Source: JAWPMV01 sp038527215 | Lineage (GTDB): Bacteria > Bacteroidota > Bacteroidia > J057 | Direction: 5' to 3' | DNA length: 64,000 bases | Assembly (NCBI GenBank): GCA_038527215.1 | Contig: JBCBGC010000020.1 | Span: forward strand, 10,738-74,737 | Program-made: the position numbers and the translations under genes | Notes under the pieces: model-generated | What the model saw: only the letters and a program-made list of their open reading frames with translations | Databases searched by the model: none | Told to the model about the DNA's origin: nothing | Shown here: positions 24,473 through 32,309 of the stretch, piece after piece | Position numbering within the stretch: the stretch's first letter is position 1 | How the letters are laid out: every line of letters begins with the position of its first letter

Positions 24473-25537
24473 TTATGCACCCAACTCAAGCCCGCTCAGG
24501 AGCTCAATGTACATGGGAATAGCTGCGGCTATTTCTGAGAGGCGAATATACTCATCTGCGGTGTGAGAACGAGCGGAATCACCTGGCCCCATTTTCAAAG
24601 TCGGATACGGAATCAAGGCCTGATCGGATAAAGTAGGCGACCCATAGGTCTTTCTGCCCATGGCCAGCCCTTTTTGCACCAGGGGATGTTGCGGGTCCAA
24701 TCGGGATGAATTCAAGCGGAAAGACCGCGCTTTCATCTTGCTTTGGGTGTGCTGCTGAATGATCTCAAAGACCTCCTGGTTGCTGTAAAGCTCATTGGTC
24801 CGAACATCGACCACGAAGCTGCACTGGTCCGGCACCACATTATGCTGAGAACCGGCCTTGATTTGGGTCAGACTCATTTTTACCGGTCCGAGAAAGTCGG
24901 ATACCTTTTCAAACTGATAGCTGCCAAACCAGGCTATATCTTCCAGGGCTTCATAAATGGCGTTGACCCCTTCCTCGCGGGCCGCATGTCCGGCCACCCC
25001 TTTGGCTATGCCATCCAGCACCATCAGGCCTTTTTCGGCGATGGCCAGGTGCATTTCCGTGGGTTCTCCAATGATGCCTAGATCAATCGGACCCAGCCGA
25101 TCCAGGATACTGGCAATGCCATTGGGACCGGAGATTTCTTCCTCGGCTGTAGCCGCGATGAGGAGGTTGAAGGGGAGGTCGGGTTGAGGATAGAAGTGGA
25201 CAAAAGTCGCGATCAGCGAAACGAGTGGCCCTCCAGCATCATTACTCCCCAGGCCGAATAGCTGATCTCCTTCCACCCCTGCATGAAAGGGGTCTCGTTG
25301 CCAGGAGGGATTGGGTTTGACCGTATCGTGATGGGAATTGAGCAAAATGACCGGCTTGCCGTCCTGCCAGTGCTGGTTTTTGGCCCAAAGGTTATAGCCT
25401 TGTTGCTGGAAAGGAATGTGGTGCTGGGAAAAAAACCGGCTTAAGACGGCTGCCGTGTCTATTTCCTGGCGACTCAGGGAGGGCGTTTGGATGAGGCTTT
25501 TGAGCAGCGCTATGGCTGCGCTGGTGAGTTCTTGCAT
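24473..25537 (-). CDS. argE: M20-family deacylase of the arginine pathway (ArgE-like)
   Basis: The 354-residue zinc peptidase-fold enzyme has metal ligands in LLNSHHDTVKP, GLGSNDAGGPL and ATAEEEISG, and a C-terminal MGPGDSARSHTADEY. In Bacteroidota, where carbamoylation acts on acylated ornithine, this enzyme removes the acyl group from N-acyl-citrulline rather than from acetylornithine. It starts three bases after argB and ends 183 bases before argH. The exact acyl group (acetyl or succinyl) cannot be read from the sequence. The gene symbol is by role and position. Confidence 0.88.
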   Translation of the reverse strand: MQELTSAAIALLKSLIQTPSLSRQEIDTAAVLSRFFSQHHIPFQQQGYNLWAKNQHWQDGKPVILLNSHHDTVKPNPSWQRDPFHAGVEGDQLFGLGSNDAGGPLVSLIATFVHFYPQPDLPFNLLIAATAEEEISGPNGIASILDRLGPIDLGIIGEPTEMHLAIAEKGLMVLDGIAKGVAGHAAREEGVNAIYEALEDIAWFGSYQFEKVSDFLGPVKMSLTQIKAGSQHNVVPDQCSFVVDVRTNELYSNQEVFEIIQQHTQSKMKARSFRLNSSRLDPQHPLVQKGLAMGRKTYGSPTLSDQALIPYPTLKMGPGDSARSHTADEYIRLSEIAAAIPMYIELLSGLELGA

Positions 25538-25540
25538 GGC

Positions 25541-26329
25541 TTAGGCTGGCATTAAGGTGGTTCCCACAAAATCAGCCTGGCCCAACTGGGCTACGGCCTG
25601 GGGCTGACACAAATATATACGATGCACCCCCTGATTCAGGGCGGCAAAGGCATTGTCGAGTTTGGGTAGCATGCCGCCCGCGATCCGGCCCGCTTTTTTG
25701 TGCTGGGCATAGGCTGCAGGCGTGATCTGAGGAATCAGGCTGCTGTCATCCGTAGGGTCGGTGAGTACGCCCGGGCGATCAAAGCAAAAAACCAGATGCA
25801 CTTCATACTGTTCTGCCATGGCTTGAGCCACAGAAGAAGCAATGGTGTCCGCATTGGTGTTGAGCATCTGTCCGGCTCCGTCGTGGGTCAAAGGTGCCAT
25901 GACGGGCACCATGCCGGCTTGCAGTAAGGTCTGCAAGGCCTGCGCATCTACCCCATCCACGTCCCCCACGAAGCCGAAATCAATTTGACCGACCGGTCTT
26001 TTATGTGCCTGAATCACGTTCATATCTGCCCCTGTCAGGCCGATGGCGTTGATGCCTCGTGCCTGTAGTAAGGCCACCACGCTTTTGTTCATCAATCCGC
26101 CGTACACCATGAGCACGATTTCCAGCATGGCTGCGTCGGTGATCCGACGCCCATCTATCATTTGCACAGGAATGTCCATGCGCTTGGCCAGTTGGGAGGC
26201 GGTTTTGCCGCCCCCATGCACCATGATTTTCAGGCCGGGAAGCTGGGCAAAATTGGACAAAACCAGGGCACTTTCTTTAGGGTCTTCCAGGACTTTCCCT
26301 CCGACTTTTAAGACACTTAATTTTTCCAT
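25541..26329 (-). CDS. argB: Acetylglutamate kinase
   Basis: ArgB phosphorylates N-acetylglutamate, the second step of the acylated pathway. The 262-residue protein carries LKVGGKVLED, MVHGGGKTASQLAK, the sugar-kinase-like RIAGGMLPKLDNAFAAL, and TNADTIASSVAQAMA. The N-terminal helix used by arginine-inhibited hexameric forms is absent. That suggests the dimeric, feedback-insensitive type and fits control by attenuation instead (see the leader at 31581). It is packed one base after argF' and three before the deacylase gene. Confidence 0.96.
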   Translation of the reverse strand: MEKLSVLKVGGKVLEDPKESALVLSNFAQLPGLKIMVHGGGKTASQLAKRMDIPVQMIDGRRITDAAMLEIVLMVYGGLMNKSVVALLQARGINAIGLTGADMNVIQAHKRPVGQIDFGFVGDVDGVDAQALQTLLQAGMVPVMAPLTHDGAGQMLNTNADTIASSVAQAMAEQYEVHLVFCFDRPGVLTDPTDDSSLIPQITPAAYAQHKKAGRIAGGMLPKLDNAFAALNQGVHRIYLCQPQAVAQLGQADFVGTTLMPA

Positions 26330-26330
26330 A

Positions 26331-27275
26331 TCAATGGGTCAAAATGGCCTGCATCACGGCCTGTGCAGAAACCGTACGATTGCCGGCTTGCTCGATCACC
26401 AGAGATTTAGGGCTATCGATCACCGCATCGGCTACCACCACATTGCGCCGGACGGGTAAGCAGTGCATGAAAAATGCCTCATTTGTGAGGGCCATTTTTT
26501 CTGCGTCCACCATCCATCTCGCATCCTGGCTGAGTACCTGCCCATAGGACTGGAAGGAGGACCAGTTTTTTGCATAGACAAAATCTGCTCCTGCGTAGGC
26601 TTTATAAGGATCATATTCAATGGTTGCACCCGCAGAAAAAACCTCATCCAGTTCATAACCTGGCGGATGAGTAATGGTCAGATCCACATCTGCCACTTGC
26701 ATCCACTCTGCAAAGGAGTTCCCCACCGCCTGGGGTAAAGCCCTCGGATGCGGAGCCCAGGTCAGAACAACCTTAGGTCGTTCAGTTTTTTTGTTCGTTT
26801 CTATGGTTACCCAATCAGCCAGGGATTGTAACGGATGGCGGGTCGCGGATTCCAGGCTGATCACCGGCACGCCCGAAAACTGCTGAAAAGCGGTGAGGAT
26901 TTCTTCCCGGTAGTCCGCTTCCCGGTCGCTCAGCCCGGCAAAGGCCCGGATGCCCAGGATATCGCAGTACTGCGCCATGACCGGAGCCGCTTCGCGAATA
27001 TGCTCGGCTTTGCCAGCATTCATGACCGTCCCATCTTCAAATTCCAATTGCCAGGCGTCGGCACTGACGTTCATCACGATGGTGTGCAAGCCCAGGTTTT
27101 GGGCAGCTCGCTGGCTGCTCAGCCGCGTCCGCAGGCTGGAATTGAAAAAGACCAGGCCCAGGGTTTTGTTTTTGCCTAAATCTGGCTTTTCAAAAGGGTA
27201 TTGCTTGATCTCCAGGGCTTGCTGTAGCAATTGCTGGGGATTGGCTATATCGGCTAGTTTGGTGAAATGTAGCAT
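26331..27275 (-). CDS. argF': N-acyl-L-ornithine carbamoyltransferase (argF' type)
   Basis: The 314-residue carbamoyltransferase has the Bacteroidota-type motifs FFNSSLRTRLS for carbamoyl phosphate, SATRHPLQSLADW, and FFMHCLPVRRN. These distinguish N-acetyl- or N-succinyl-ornithine transcarbamylases from ordinary ArgF (which has STRTR and HCLP). At the position reported to set acyl specificity (Pro in the succinyl enzyme, Glu in the acetyl enzyme) this protein has Ala, in NAGKAEHI. The substrate is therefore uncertain, although argC and argD beside it fit either. It is preceded by a 137-base gap with hairpins. Confidence 0.92.
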   Translation of the reverse strand: MLHFTKLADIANPQQLLQQALEIKQYPFEKPDLGKNKTLGLVFFNSSLRTRLSSQRAAQNLGLHTIVMNVSADAWQLEFEDGTVMNAGKAEHIREAAPVMAQYCDILGIRAFAGLSDREADYREEILTAFQQFSGVPVISLESATRHPLQSLADWVTIETNKKTERPKVVLTWAPHPRALPQAVGNSFAEWMQVADVDLTITHPPGYELDEVFSAGATIEYDPYKAYAGADFVYAKNWSSFQSYGQVLSQDARWMVDAEKMALTNEAFFMHCLPVRRNVVVADAVIDSPKSLVIEQAGNRTVSAQAVMQAILTH

Positions 27276-27298
27276 GTTGTTTTTTCTATTTCTCTATT

Positions 27299-27321
27299 CC
27301 ACTTTTTTTAGAAAAAAGTGG
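27299..27321. other. A/T-rich hairpin before argF'
   Basis: CCACTTTTTT pairs with AAAAAAGTGG around a three- or four-base loop, 24 bases before the argF' start. A related stem lies before argH. Its location inside an operon suggests a message-processing or dispersed palindromic element. Confidence 0.45.
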
Positions 27322-27323
27322 AG

Positions 27324-27383
27324 CAAAAAATCGGAACGAGCAAATCCATCCCGCGCGCAGCCCATCCCCTAAATGCTCGTTCC
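27324..27383 (-). terminator. Terminator-like hairpin between argD and argF'
   Basis: On the minus strand GGAACGAGCA pairs with TGCTCGTTCC (27374-27383 with 27333-27342), followed by six T. The loop is long (about 31 bases, GC-rich), so termination may be partial. It could lower expression of the downstream half of the cluster. Confidence 0.45.
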
Positions 27384-27412
27384 ATCCCCCGCGCGCCAGG
27401 AAAAGGGAATGG

Positions 27413-28558
27413 CTAATTTGGCGTAGGTTGTTTTTGTAAAACAGATGTTAAGGCCGTAATAAACCGCTCCGCATCAGCTTGCGTCATACTCAAGGGCGGC
27501 AGTAAACGAAGCGTTTCCTTTTGGGCGGCGGATCCGGTGAAAATCTGGTGTTCGAAGAGCAAGGCTTTGCGAACCGGACCTGCAGGAACCTCCAGCTCCA
27601 TGCCCAGCATCAGGCCTTTACCCCGTACTTCCTTGATGCCTTCCAAATTGCTGAGGGCCTCCATCAGATAATGGCCTACCTCGGCAGCCTGCGTGATCAA
27701 CTTTTCCTGCTCCAGCACTTCCAGAACGGCCAGGCCCGCCGCGCAAGCCAGGTGATTGCCCCCAAAGGTGGTGCCCAACATACCAAACCAGGGCTCGAAG
27801 CGGGGCGAGATCAATACGCCTCCGATGGGAAAGCCATTGCCCATGCCTTTGGCCACCGTGATCAGGTCCGGCCGGATGCCTGCATGCTGATGCGCAAAAA
27901 ACTTCCCGGTCCTTCCATAGCCGGATTGGATTTCATCCAAAATCAGCACCGTACCCGTTTCTTTACAGAGTTTGCTGGCCGCCAGCAGGAACTCCGGCGA
28001 GGGCTCATAAATCCCCGCGACGCCTTGCATACCTTCGATGATCACTGCCGCATAGCTCTCCGTGATCAGATGGGCTTCCAGTTGGGCCAGGTCATTCCAT
28101 TTGAGGCGGGTGACAAAATCCGTGGGATTGACGCCAGATTGGATTTTGGGATTGTCGGTGACGGCGACTGCTGCGGAGGTGCGCCCGTGAAAGGCCCTTT
28201 CCAGGGCAATCACTTTTTTCCGCCCATTGGAAAAGGAAGCCAGCTTGAGGGCATTCTCGTTGGCTTCGGCCCCTGAGTTACACAGGAAGAGGCTATAATC
28301 AGGATACCCGGATAGCTCGCCCAGCTTTTTCGCCAATTTAGGTTGCAAAGGGTTTTGTACGGAATTGGAATAAAAGGCTAGTTTTTCTGCCTGTTTCGTA
28401 ATGCTTTGGACAAAATGGGGATGGCTATGGCCGATGGAAATCACGGCATGACCGCCGTATAGGTCCAAATAGGCTTGCCCCTCCGCATCCCATACGGTAC
28501 AGCCCTGGGCTTTTTCCGGAGCTACATCAAAGAGGGGGTATACATTAAAAAGATCCAT
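27413..28558 (-). CDS. argD: Acetylornithine (or succinylornithine) aminotransferase
   Basis: This 381-residue class-III PLP aminotransferase has FLCNSGAEANENALKLA, the PLP-binding LILDEIQSGYGRTG, and the Schiff-base Lys in ITVAKGMGNGFPIGG. It converts acylglutamate semialdehyde and glutamate to acylornithine and 2-oxoglutarate. Membership of the arg cluster, 41 bases after argC, supports this role over ornithine or GABA aminotransferase. The N-terminus MDLFNVYPLFDVAPEKAQG is normal for the family. Confidence 0.93.
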   Translation of the reverse strand: MDLFNVYPLFDVAPEKAQGCTVWDAEGQAYLDLYGGHAVISIGHSHPHFVQSITKQAEKLAFYSNSVQNPLQPKLAKKLGELSGYPDYSLFLCNSGAEANENALKLASFSNGRKKVIALERAFHGRTSAAVAVTDNPKIQSGVNPTDFVTRLKWNDLAQLEAHLITESYAAVIIEGMQGVAGIYEPSPEFLLAASKLCKETGTVLILDEIQSGYGRTGKFFAHQHAGIRPDLITVAKGMGNGFPIGGVLISPRFEPWFGMLGTTFGGNHLACAAGLAVLEVLEQEKLITQAAEVGHYLMEALSNLEGIKEVRGKGLMLGMELEVPAGPVRKALLFEHQIFTGSAAQKETLRLLPPLSMTQADAERFITALTSVLQKQPTPN

Positions 28559-28599
28559 GATACAGGTTCAAAGGACGTTTTTGAGTTGGTGTTTTTCGG

Positions 28600-29565
28600 T
28601 TAAAAGGCCAGAGCTTTGAGCTGCAATCCCTGGGTTTCGGGCAGACCAAACATGAGGTTCATGTTTTGGACGGCTTGTCCGGAAGCGCCTTTCAATAAAT
28701 TGTCGATCATGCTGATGATGAGCAGTTTTCCTTCGTGCTTTTCTACAAAGACCACCGCTTTATTGGTATTGACCACTTGCTTGAGGTGAGGATTGGCGGT
28801 CGCCACGTGGGTAAAAGGATGGTCTTGATAAAAGTGCTGGTAGATGTCCTGGGCTTCTATTTCAGACAGCTCTGTGTTCAGGTAAGCGCTGCAATAAATG
28901 CCTCTGGGAAAATCTCCCCGCATGGGCAGGAAGTTCAGCGCGGGAATGGTTCCGCCTTGTGCCTGCGTCAGGCTTTGCCTGATTTCGCCCAAATGCTGGT
29001 GGGAGAAGGCCTTATAAATAGAAAGGTTGTTATTGCGCCAGGAAAAATGCGTGGTGGAACGCGGTTGCTGTCCCGCTCCGGTTGAACCGGTGATGGCGTG
29101 GATGTGCACTTCCTCGGTGAGTTGTCCTGCTGCCGCCAGCGGCAGCAAGCCTAATTGGATGCAGGTGGCGAAGCAACCAGGATTAGCCAGCCGGGAAGTC
29201 TCCCGGATTTTTTCCCGATTTAATTCCGGTAAGCCATACACAAAATCATGCTCGGGCGCTTCCAGACGAAAATCCCGACTCAGGTCGATGATGGCTACTG
29301 ATTCCGGGATGTCATGGGCAGCCAGAAAGGGCAGGGTTTTGCCATGCCCGCTGCAAAAGAAGAGCACATCAACCTCCGTTTCTACCTGGTTGGTAAAAAC
29401 CAGCTCGGTATCCCCCAGCAGGTCGTGGTGGATTTCATAAACGGCTTTTCCGGTCTGACTTTGACTATGCACAAAGCGAATCTCCGCCTGTGGATGGTTG
29501 AGCAGCAAGCGCAACAACTCTCCAGCGGTATAGCCTGCTCCTCCGATGATACCAATGCGAATCAT
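28600..29565 (-). CDS. argC: N-acetyl-gamma-glutamyl-phosphate reductase
   Basis: The 321-residue NADPH-dependent reductase has the dinucleotide motif IGIIGGAGYTAGELLRLL, the catalytic Cys in LANPGCFATCIQLGLLPL, and GSTGAGQQPRSTTHFSWR. It reduces acylglutamyl phosphate to the semialdehyde used by ArgD. It lies three bases after argG and 41 before argD. Length and start are typical of the shorter (type 2) ArgC family. Confidence 0.96.
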   Translation of the reverse strand: MIRIGIIGGAGYTAGELLRLLLNHPQAEIRFVHSQSQTGKAVYEIHHDLLGDTELVFTNQVETEVDVLFFCSGHGKTLPFLAAHDIPESVAIIDLSRDFRLEAPEHDFVYGLPELNREKIRETSRLANPGCFATCIQLGLLPLAAAGQLTEEVHIHAITGSTGAGQQPRSTTHFSWRNNNLSIYKAFSHQHLGEIRQSLTQAQGGTIPALNFLPMRGDFPRGIYCSAYLNTELSEIEAQDIYQHFYQDHPFTHVATANPHLKQVVNTNKAVVFVEKHEGKLLIISMIDNLLKGASGQAVQNMNLMFGLPETQGLQLKALAF

Positions 29566-29568
29566 GGC

Positions 29569-30765
29569 TTAGGCGTTGGGGTCGTTGACGGACCGGTGAA
29601 TTTTACTGCTGTTGGCCAGGATCTTGGTGAAGCCTTTTACGTCGTCTCCACTCCAGGCGCGGTTCATCTCTCCGTAGGTACCAAACTTGGCAGCCATCAT
29701 ATCGTGCGGGGAATCCATACCTAGCACTTCGAAGCGATAAGGGGAAAGGGCTACTTGGACCTTACCGCTCACATTCTGCTGAATGTGATCCATGAAAGCC
29801 TCAATGTCACGCATCACGGGTTCCAGGTATTGACCTTCGTGCAGCAGCATGCCGTACCAGTTCGCCAGTTGCTCTTTCCAGTACTGCTGCCACTTGGTGA
29901 GGATATGCTTCTCCATCAGATGATGGGCCTTAATGATGATCAAAGGAGCAGCCGCCTCAAAGCCTACCCGGCCTTTGATGCCTATGATGGTATCGCCAAC
30001 GTGCGTGTCGCGACCGATGCCATAAGGTGCTGCCAACGCTTCCAGGGCTTGGATGGCTTCAACCGGATGGTCATACTTTTCGTCTCCAAATCCAATCAGC
30101 TCTCCTTTTTCAAAATGGAGTTCAACTACCTCTTTGCCGTCTTTGCTTACCTGGGTAGGATAGGCTTCTTCTGGCAGGTAATCCCAGGAATTGAGGGTTT
30201 CTTTTCCGCCTACACTGGTGCCCCACAGGCCTTTGTTGATAGAATACTGAGCTTTTTCCCAAATCATCTCCACGCCATGCCCTTTCAGATATTCGATTTC
30301 AGCCTCCCGGCTCAACTGCTGGTCCCGAATGGGGGTGATCACTTCTATGCCCGGCGCCAGGATATCAAAGACCATATCAAAACGCACCTGATCGTTGCCG
30401 GCTCCGGTACTGCCGTGGGCAATGTAGGTTGCCCCTAGTTCCGCGGCATAGGTACCAATGGCCATGGCCTGGAACACCCTTTCTGCACTGACCGAAAGGG
30501 GATAGGTATTATTTTTCAGCACATTGCCGAAGATGAGGTATTTGATACAGGCCTCATAGTAATGCTTGACTTCGTCCAGGACTTTGAAGGAAGCTACGCC
30601 CAGTTCGTGCGCTCTTTTTTCGATATCGGCCAGTTCTTCCGGAGAAAAGCCCCCGGTATTGACAATGGCTGCATGTACTTCCAGGTCGCGGTCAAGGCTG
30701 AGGTATTTGACGCAGTAGGAGGTGTCTAAGCCGCCTGAAAAGGCGAGAACCACTTTAGGTTTCAT
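29569..30765 (-). CDS. argG: Argininosuccinate synthase
   Basis: The 398-residue protein has VVLAFSGGLDTSYCVKYL (PP-loop ATP-binding), STGAGNDQVRFDMVF, and SVGGKETLNSWDYLPEEAYP. ArgG condenses citrulline and aspartate with ATP. It is the second gene of the cluster, 24 bases after the GNAT gene, and its stop overlaps neither neighbour. The start is fixed by MKPKVVLAFSGG. Confidence 0.97.
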   Translation of the reverse strand: MKPKVVLAFSGGLDTSYCVKYLSLDRDLEVHAAIVNTGGFSPEELADIEKRAHELGVASFKVLDEVKHYYEACIKYLIFGNVLKNNTYPLSVSAERVFQAMAIGTYAAELGATYIAHGSTGAGNDQVRFDMVFDILAPGIEVITPIRDQQLSREAEIEYLKGHGVEMIWEKAQYSINKGLWGTSVGGKETLNSWDYLPEEAYPTQVSKDGKEVVELHFEKGELIGFGDEKYDHPVEAIQALEALAAPYGIGRDTHVGDTIIGIKGRVGFEAAAPLIIIKAHHLMEKHILTKWQQYWKEQLANWYGMLLHEGQYLEPVMRDIEAFMDHIQQNVSGKVQVALSPYRFEVLGMDSPHDMMAAKFGTYGEMNRAWSGDDVKGFTKILANSSKIHRSVNDPNA

Positions 30766-30789
30766 GTGGGTAAATGATAGGGTTGGGGA

Positions 30790-31470
30790 TTATACTTTGA
30801 CAAATTTTCCGAAAAGGCGATCCAAAATGCCTTGCAAGACGGGATTGGCTTTTCGTTTCCGTAAATGTTGCTTGTATTTCTGCCAGCGGTCCTCAAGGGC
30901 CGCAGATTTCTGGTTCAGGTTTTCTGTTTCGCTTTTTTCCGCTCGCTTGGGGTCATATAACATACCCGTACACAAGCAGATTTTTCGCTGGGTACGGGTG
31001 AGCACATCATAATTGGGACAGCTTTGGCAGCCCGACCAAAACACCTCATCATTCGTCAGTTCGGAAAAGGTAACGGGTTTATAGCCCAGATCAGAATTGA
31101 TTTTCATCACGGCCTGGCTGGTGGTAATGCCGAAGAGCTTGGCTTGCGGATATTTCTGCCGCGATAACTCAAAAGCCTTAGTCTTGATCTTTTTGGCTAA
31201 GCCCTGCTTGCGGTAGTCGGGAGAGACGATCAGCCCGGAATTTGCCACGTAGCGGTCATGACTCCAGGTTTCGATATAGCAAAAGCCGGCCACGTTTTGG
31301 CCCTCCAACGCAATGATGGCTTTGCCCTCCTGCATTTTTGAAAGGATGTAGCTAGGGGCTCGTTTGGCAATGCCCGTACCGCGTGCTTTGGCGGCTTCTT
31401 CGATCATCTGGCAGATGGCTTCCGCATAGGGATAATGCTCGGGGCCGGCTACGTGAATGGAAAATTCCAT
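30790..31470 (-). CDS. GNAT acetyltransferase, likely first step of arginine synthesis
   Basis: The 226-residue protein has a GNAT fold in residues 1-140: VAGPEHYPYAEAICQMIEE, NSGLIVSPDYRKQGLAKKI (acetyl-CoA loop) and LFGITTSQAVMKINSDLGYK. A C-terminal extension with a Cys pair (FWSGCQSCPNYDVLTR and RKICLCTGML) may bind metal. As the first gene of a Bacteroidota arg cluster with no argJ or classical argA, it is the best candidate for acetylglutamate synthase. That assignment rests on position. It is preceded by the arginine-rich leader peptide. Confidence 0.82.
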   Translation of the reverse strand: MEFSIHVAGPEHYPYAEAICQMIEEAAKARGTGIAKRAPSYILSKMQEGKAIIALEGQNVAGFCYIETWSHDRYVANSGLIVSPDYRKQGLAKKIKTKAFELSRQKYPQAKLFGITTSQAVMKINSDLGYKPVTFSELTNDEVFWSGCQSCPNYDVLTRTQRKICLCTGMLYDPKRAEKSETENLNQKSAALEDRWQKYKQHLRKRKANPVLQGILDRLFGKFVKV

Positions 31471-31519
31471 GGGTTAGGAATGAGAAAATAGATAAAGGTT
31501 GAATAAGCGAAAGGACCCT

Positions 31520-31590
31520 AAAAAATAGGGATACCGGGTAGAACACCCGCTGAGGGTTATATATAGTGAATTGAGGCCCCTTAGGCCCTC
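31520..31590 (-). promoter_or_regulatory. Candidate arginine attenuator
   Basis: On the minus strand, the leader peptide's Arg codons and stop lie in a hairpin (GAGGGCC with GGCCTC, 31573-31590). Downstream, CGGGT pairs with ACCCG (31535-31549), followed after eight bases by six T (31520-31525). GAGGG near the Arg codons could also pair with CCCTC at about 31552-31556, giving competing folds. The exact switch cannot be settled by eye. Confidence 0.5.
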
Positions 31591-31661
31591 CTGAAACGCC
31601 TGATTGCAGCCTGACATGGCTGAGAGATGAGAATATGATATATCAGGGACAGGTTTTGCAT
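31581..31661 (-). CDS. Arginine-rich leader peptide of the arg cluster
   Basis: A 26-codon frame starts at ATG 31661 and ends TAA 31581. Its last residues are AIRRFRRA, so four of the last six codons encode arginine (AGG, CGT, AGG, AGG). It begins five bases after a TATCTTTG promoter box and ends 110 bases before the first arg gene, with terminator-like structure in between. This is the layout of ribosome-mediated attenuation, in which stalling at Arg codons under starvation changes the downstream fold. The ATG is so close to the promoter box that the leader may be translated from a nearly leaderless message. Confidence 0.6.
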   Translation of the reverse strand: MQNLSLIYHILISQPCQAAIRRFRRA

Positions 31662-31666
31662 CGGGG

Positions 31667-31674
31667 CAAAGATA
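31667..31674 (-). promoter_or_regulatory. TAnnTTTG -7 box of arg cluster
   Basis: TATCTTTG on the minus strand, a full match to the Bacteroidota consensus, five bases before the leader-peptide ATG. No good -33 TTG at the usual spacing is evident. Confidence 0.6.
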
Positions 31675-31824
31675 GAAAAGGAATGATCAAATCACACTTT
31701 TTTTACGAGGAATAAGAAAAAACGGTTGCTTTATTGGAAAAATGGCAAAAATTGCCCCTTTCTTTTTACCACCAAGCCTGCTGCCTCTGCCCAGCATGAT
31801 CTTGGGAATTCCTCCCTTATCGGC

Positions 31825-31832
31825 TAATTTTA
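31825..31832 (+). promoter_or_regulatory. Possible -7 box of dtd
   Basis: TAATTTTA, one mismatch from TAnnTTTG, 19 bases before the dtd ATG. Weak evidence. Confidence 0.35.
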
Positions 31833-31851
31833 TGCGCCTAACTCAAATCAT

Positions 31852-32307
31852 ATGCGAGCCCTCATCCAACGTGTAGCCCATAGCCAGGTCGTGGTCGAAG
31901 GAGAAATTACCGGAAAAATCGAGCGGGGCCTTTTGGTCCTGTTGGGGGTAACCCACGAGGATGGGCAGGAGGATATAGACTGGTTGGTCAAAAAGATTAC
32001 CCAGCTTCGCATCTTCAATGATGAGGCGGGCAAAATGAACCTTTCGGTAGAAGACATCGGAGGTGATATCCTGGTCATTTCCCAATTCACCCTTTTTGCC
32101 GATGCCAAAAAAGGCAACCGCCCTTCCTACATCCGCTCGGCTCGGCCAGAGGTCTCCATTCCGCTTTATGAAGCCTTCCTCAGCAACTTACGCAGCAAGT
32201 TCTCCGGGGCCGTGGCTACCGGGATTTTCGGAGCTGAAATGAAAGTTACTTTGCTCAACGATGGACCGGTTACCCTGATGTTGGATTCTCGACAACGAGA
32301 CTTTTAG
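31852..32307 (+). CDS. dtd: D-aminoacyl-tRNA deacylase
   Basis: The 151-residue protein has the two family motifs SQFTLFAD (catalytic) and NDGPVTLML (cross-subunit Gly-cisPro). The start MRALIQRVAHSQVVVEG is typical. Dtd hydrolyses D-amino acids and glycine mischarged on tRNA and acts as a cytoplasmic dimer. It is divergent from the arg cluster. The next gene begins two bases after its stop, so they share a transcript. Confidence 0.97.
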   Translation: MRALIQRVAHSQVVVEGEITGKIERGLLVLLGVTHEDGQEDIDWLVKKITQLRIFNDEAGKMNLSVEDIGGDILVISQFTLFADAKKGNRPSYIRSARPEVSIPLYEAFLSNLRSKFSGAVATGIFGAEMKVTLLNDGPVTLMLDSRQRDF

Positions 32308-32309
32308 CC

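Noticed and set aside
29755..30438. 227-codon plus-strand frame opposite argG
   Set aside because: Shadow of argG, which carries all argininosuccinate synthase motifs.
31581..31661. Possible TPP riboswitch because of GCTGAGAG on the plus strand at 31619
   Set aside because: The strand is opposite to the arg genes, the rest of the THI-box is absent, and the downstream gene dtd is unrelated to thiamine.
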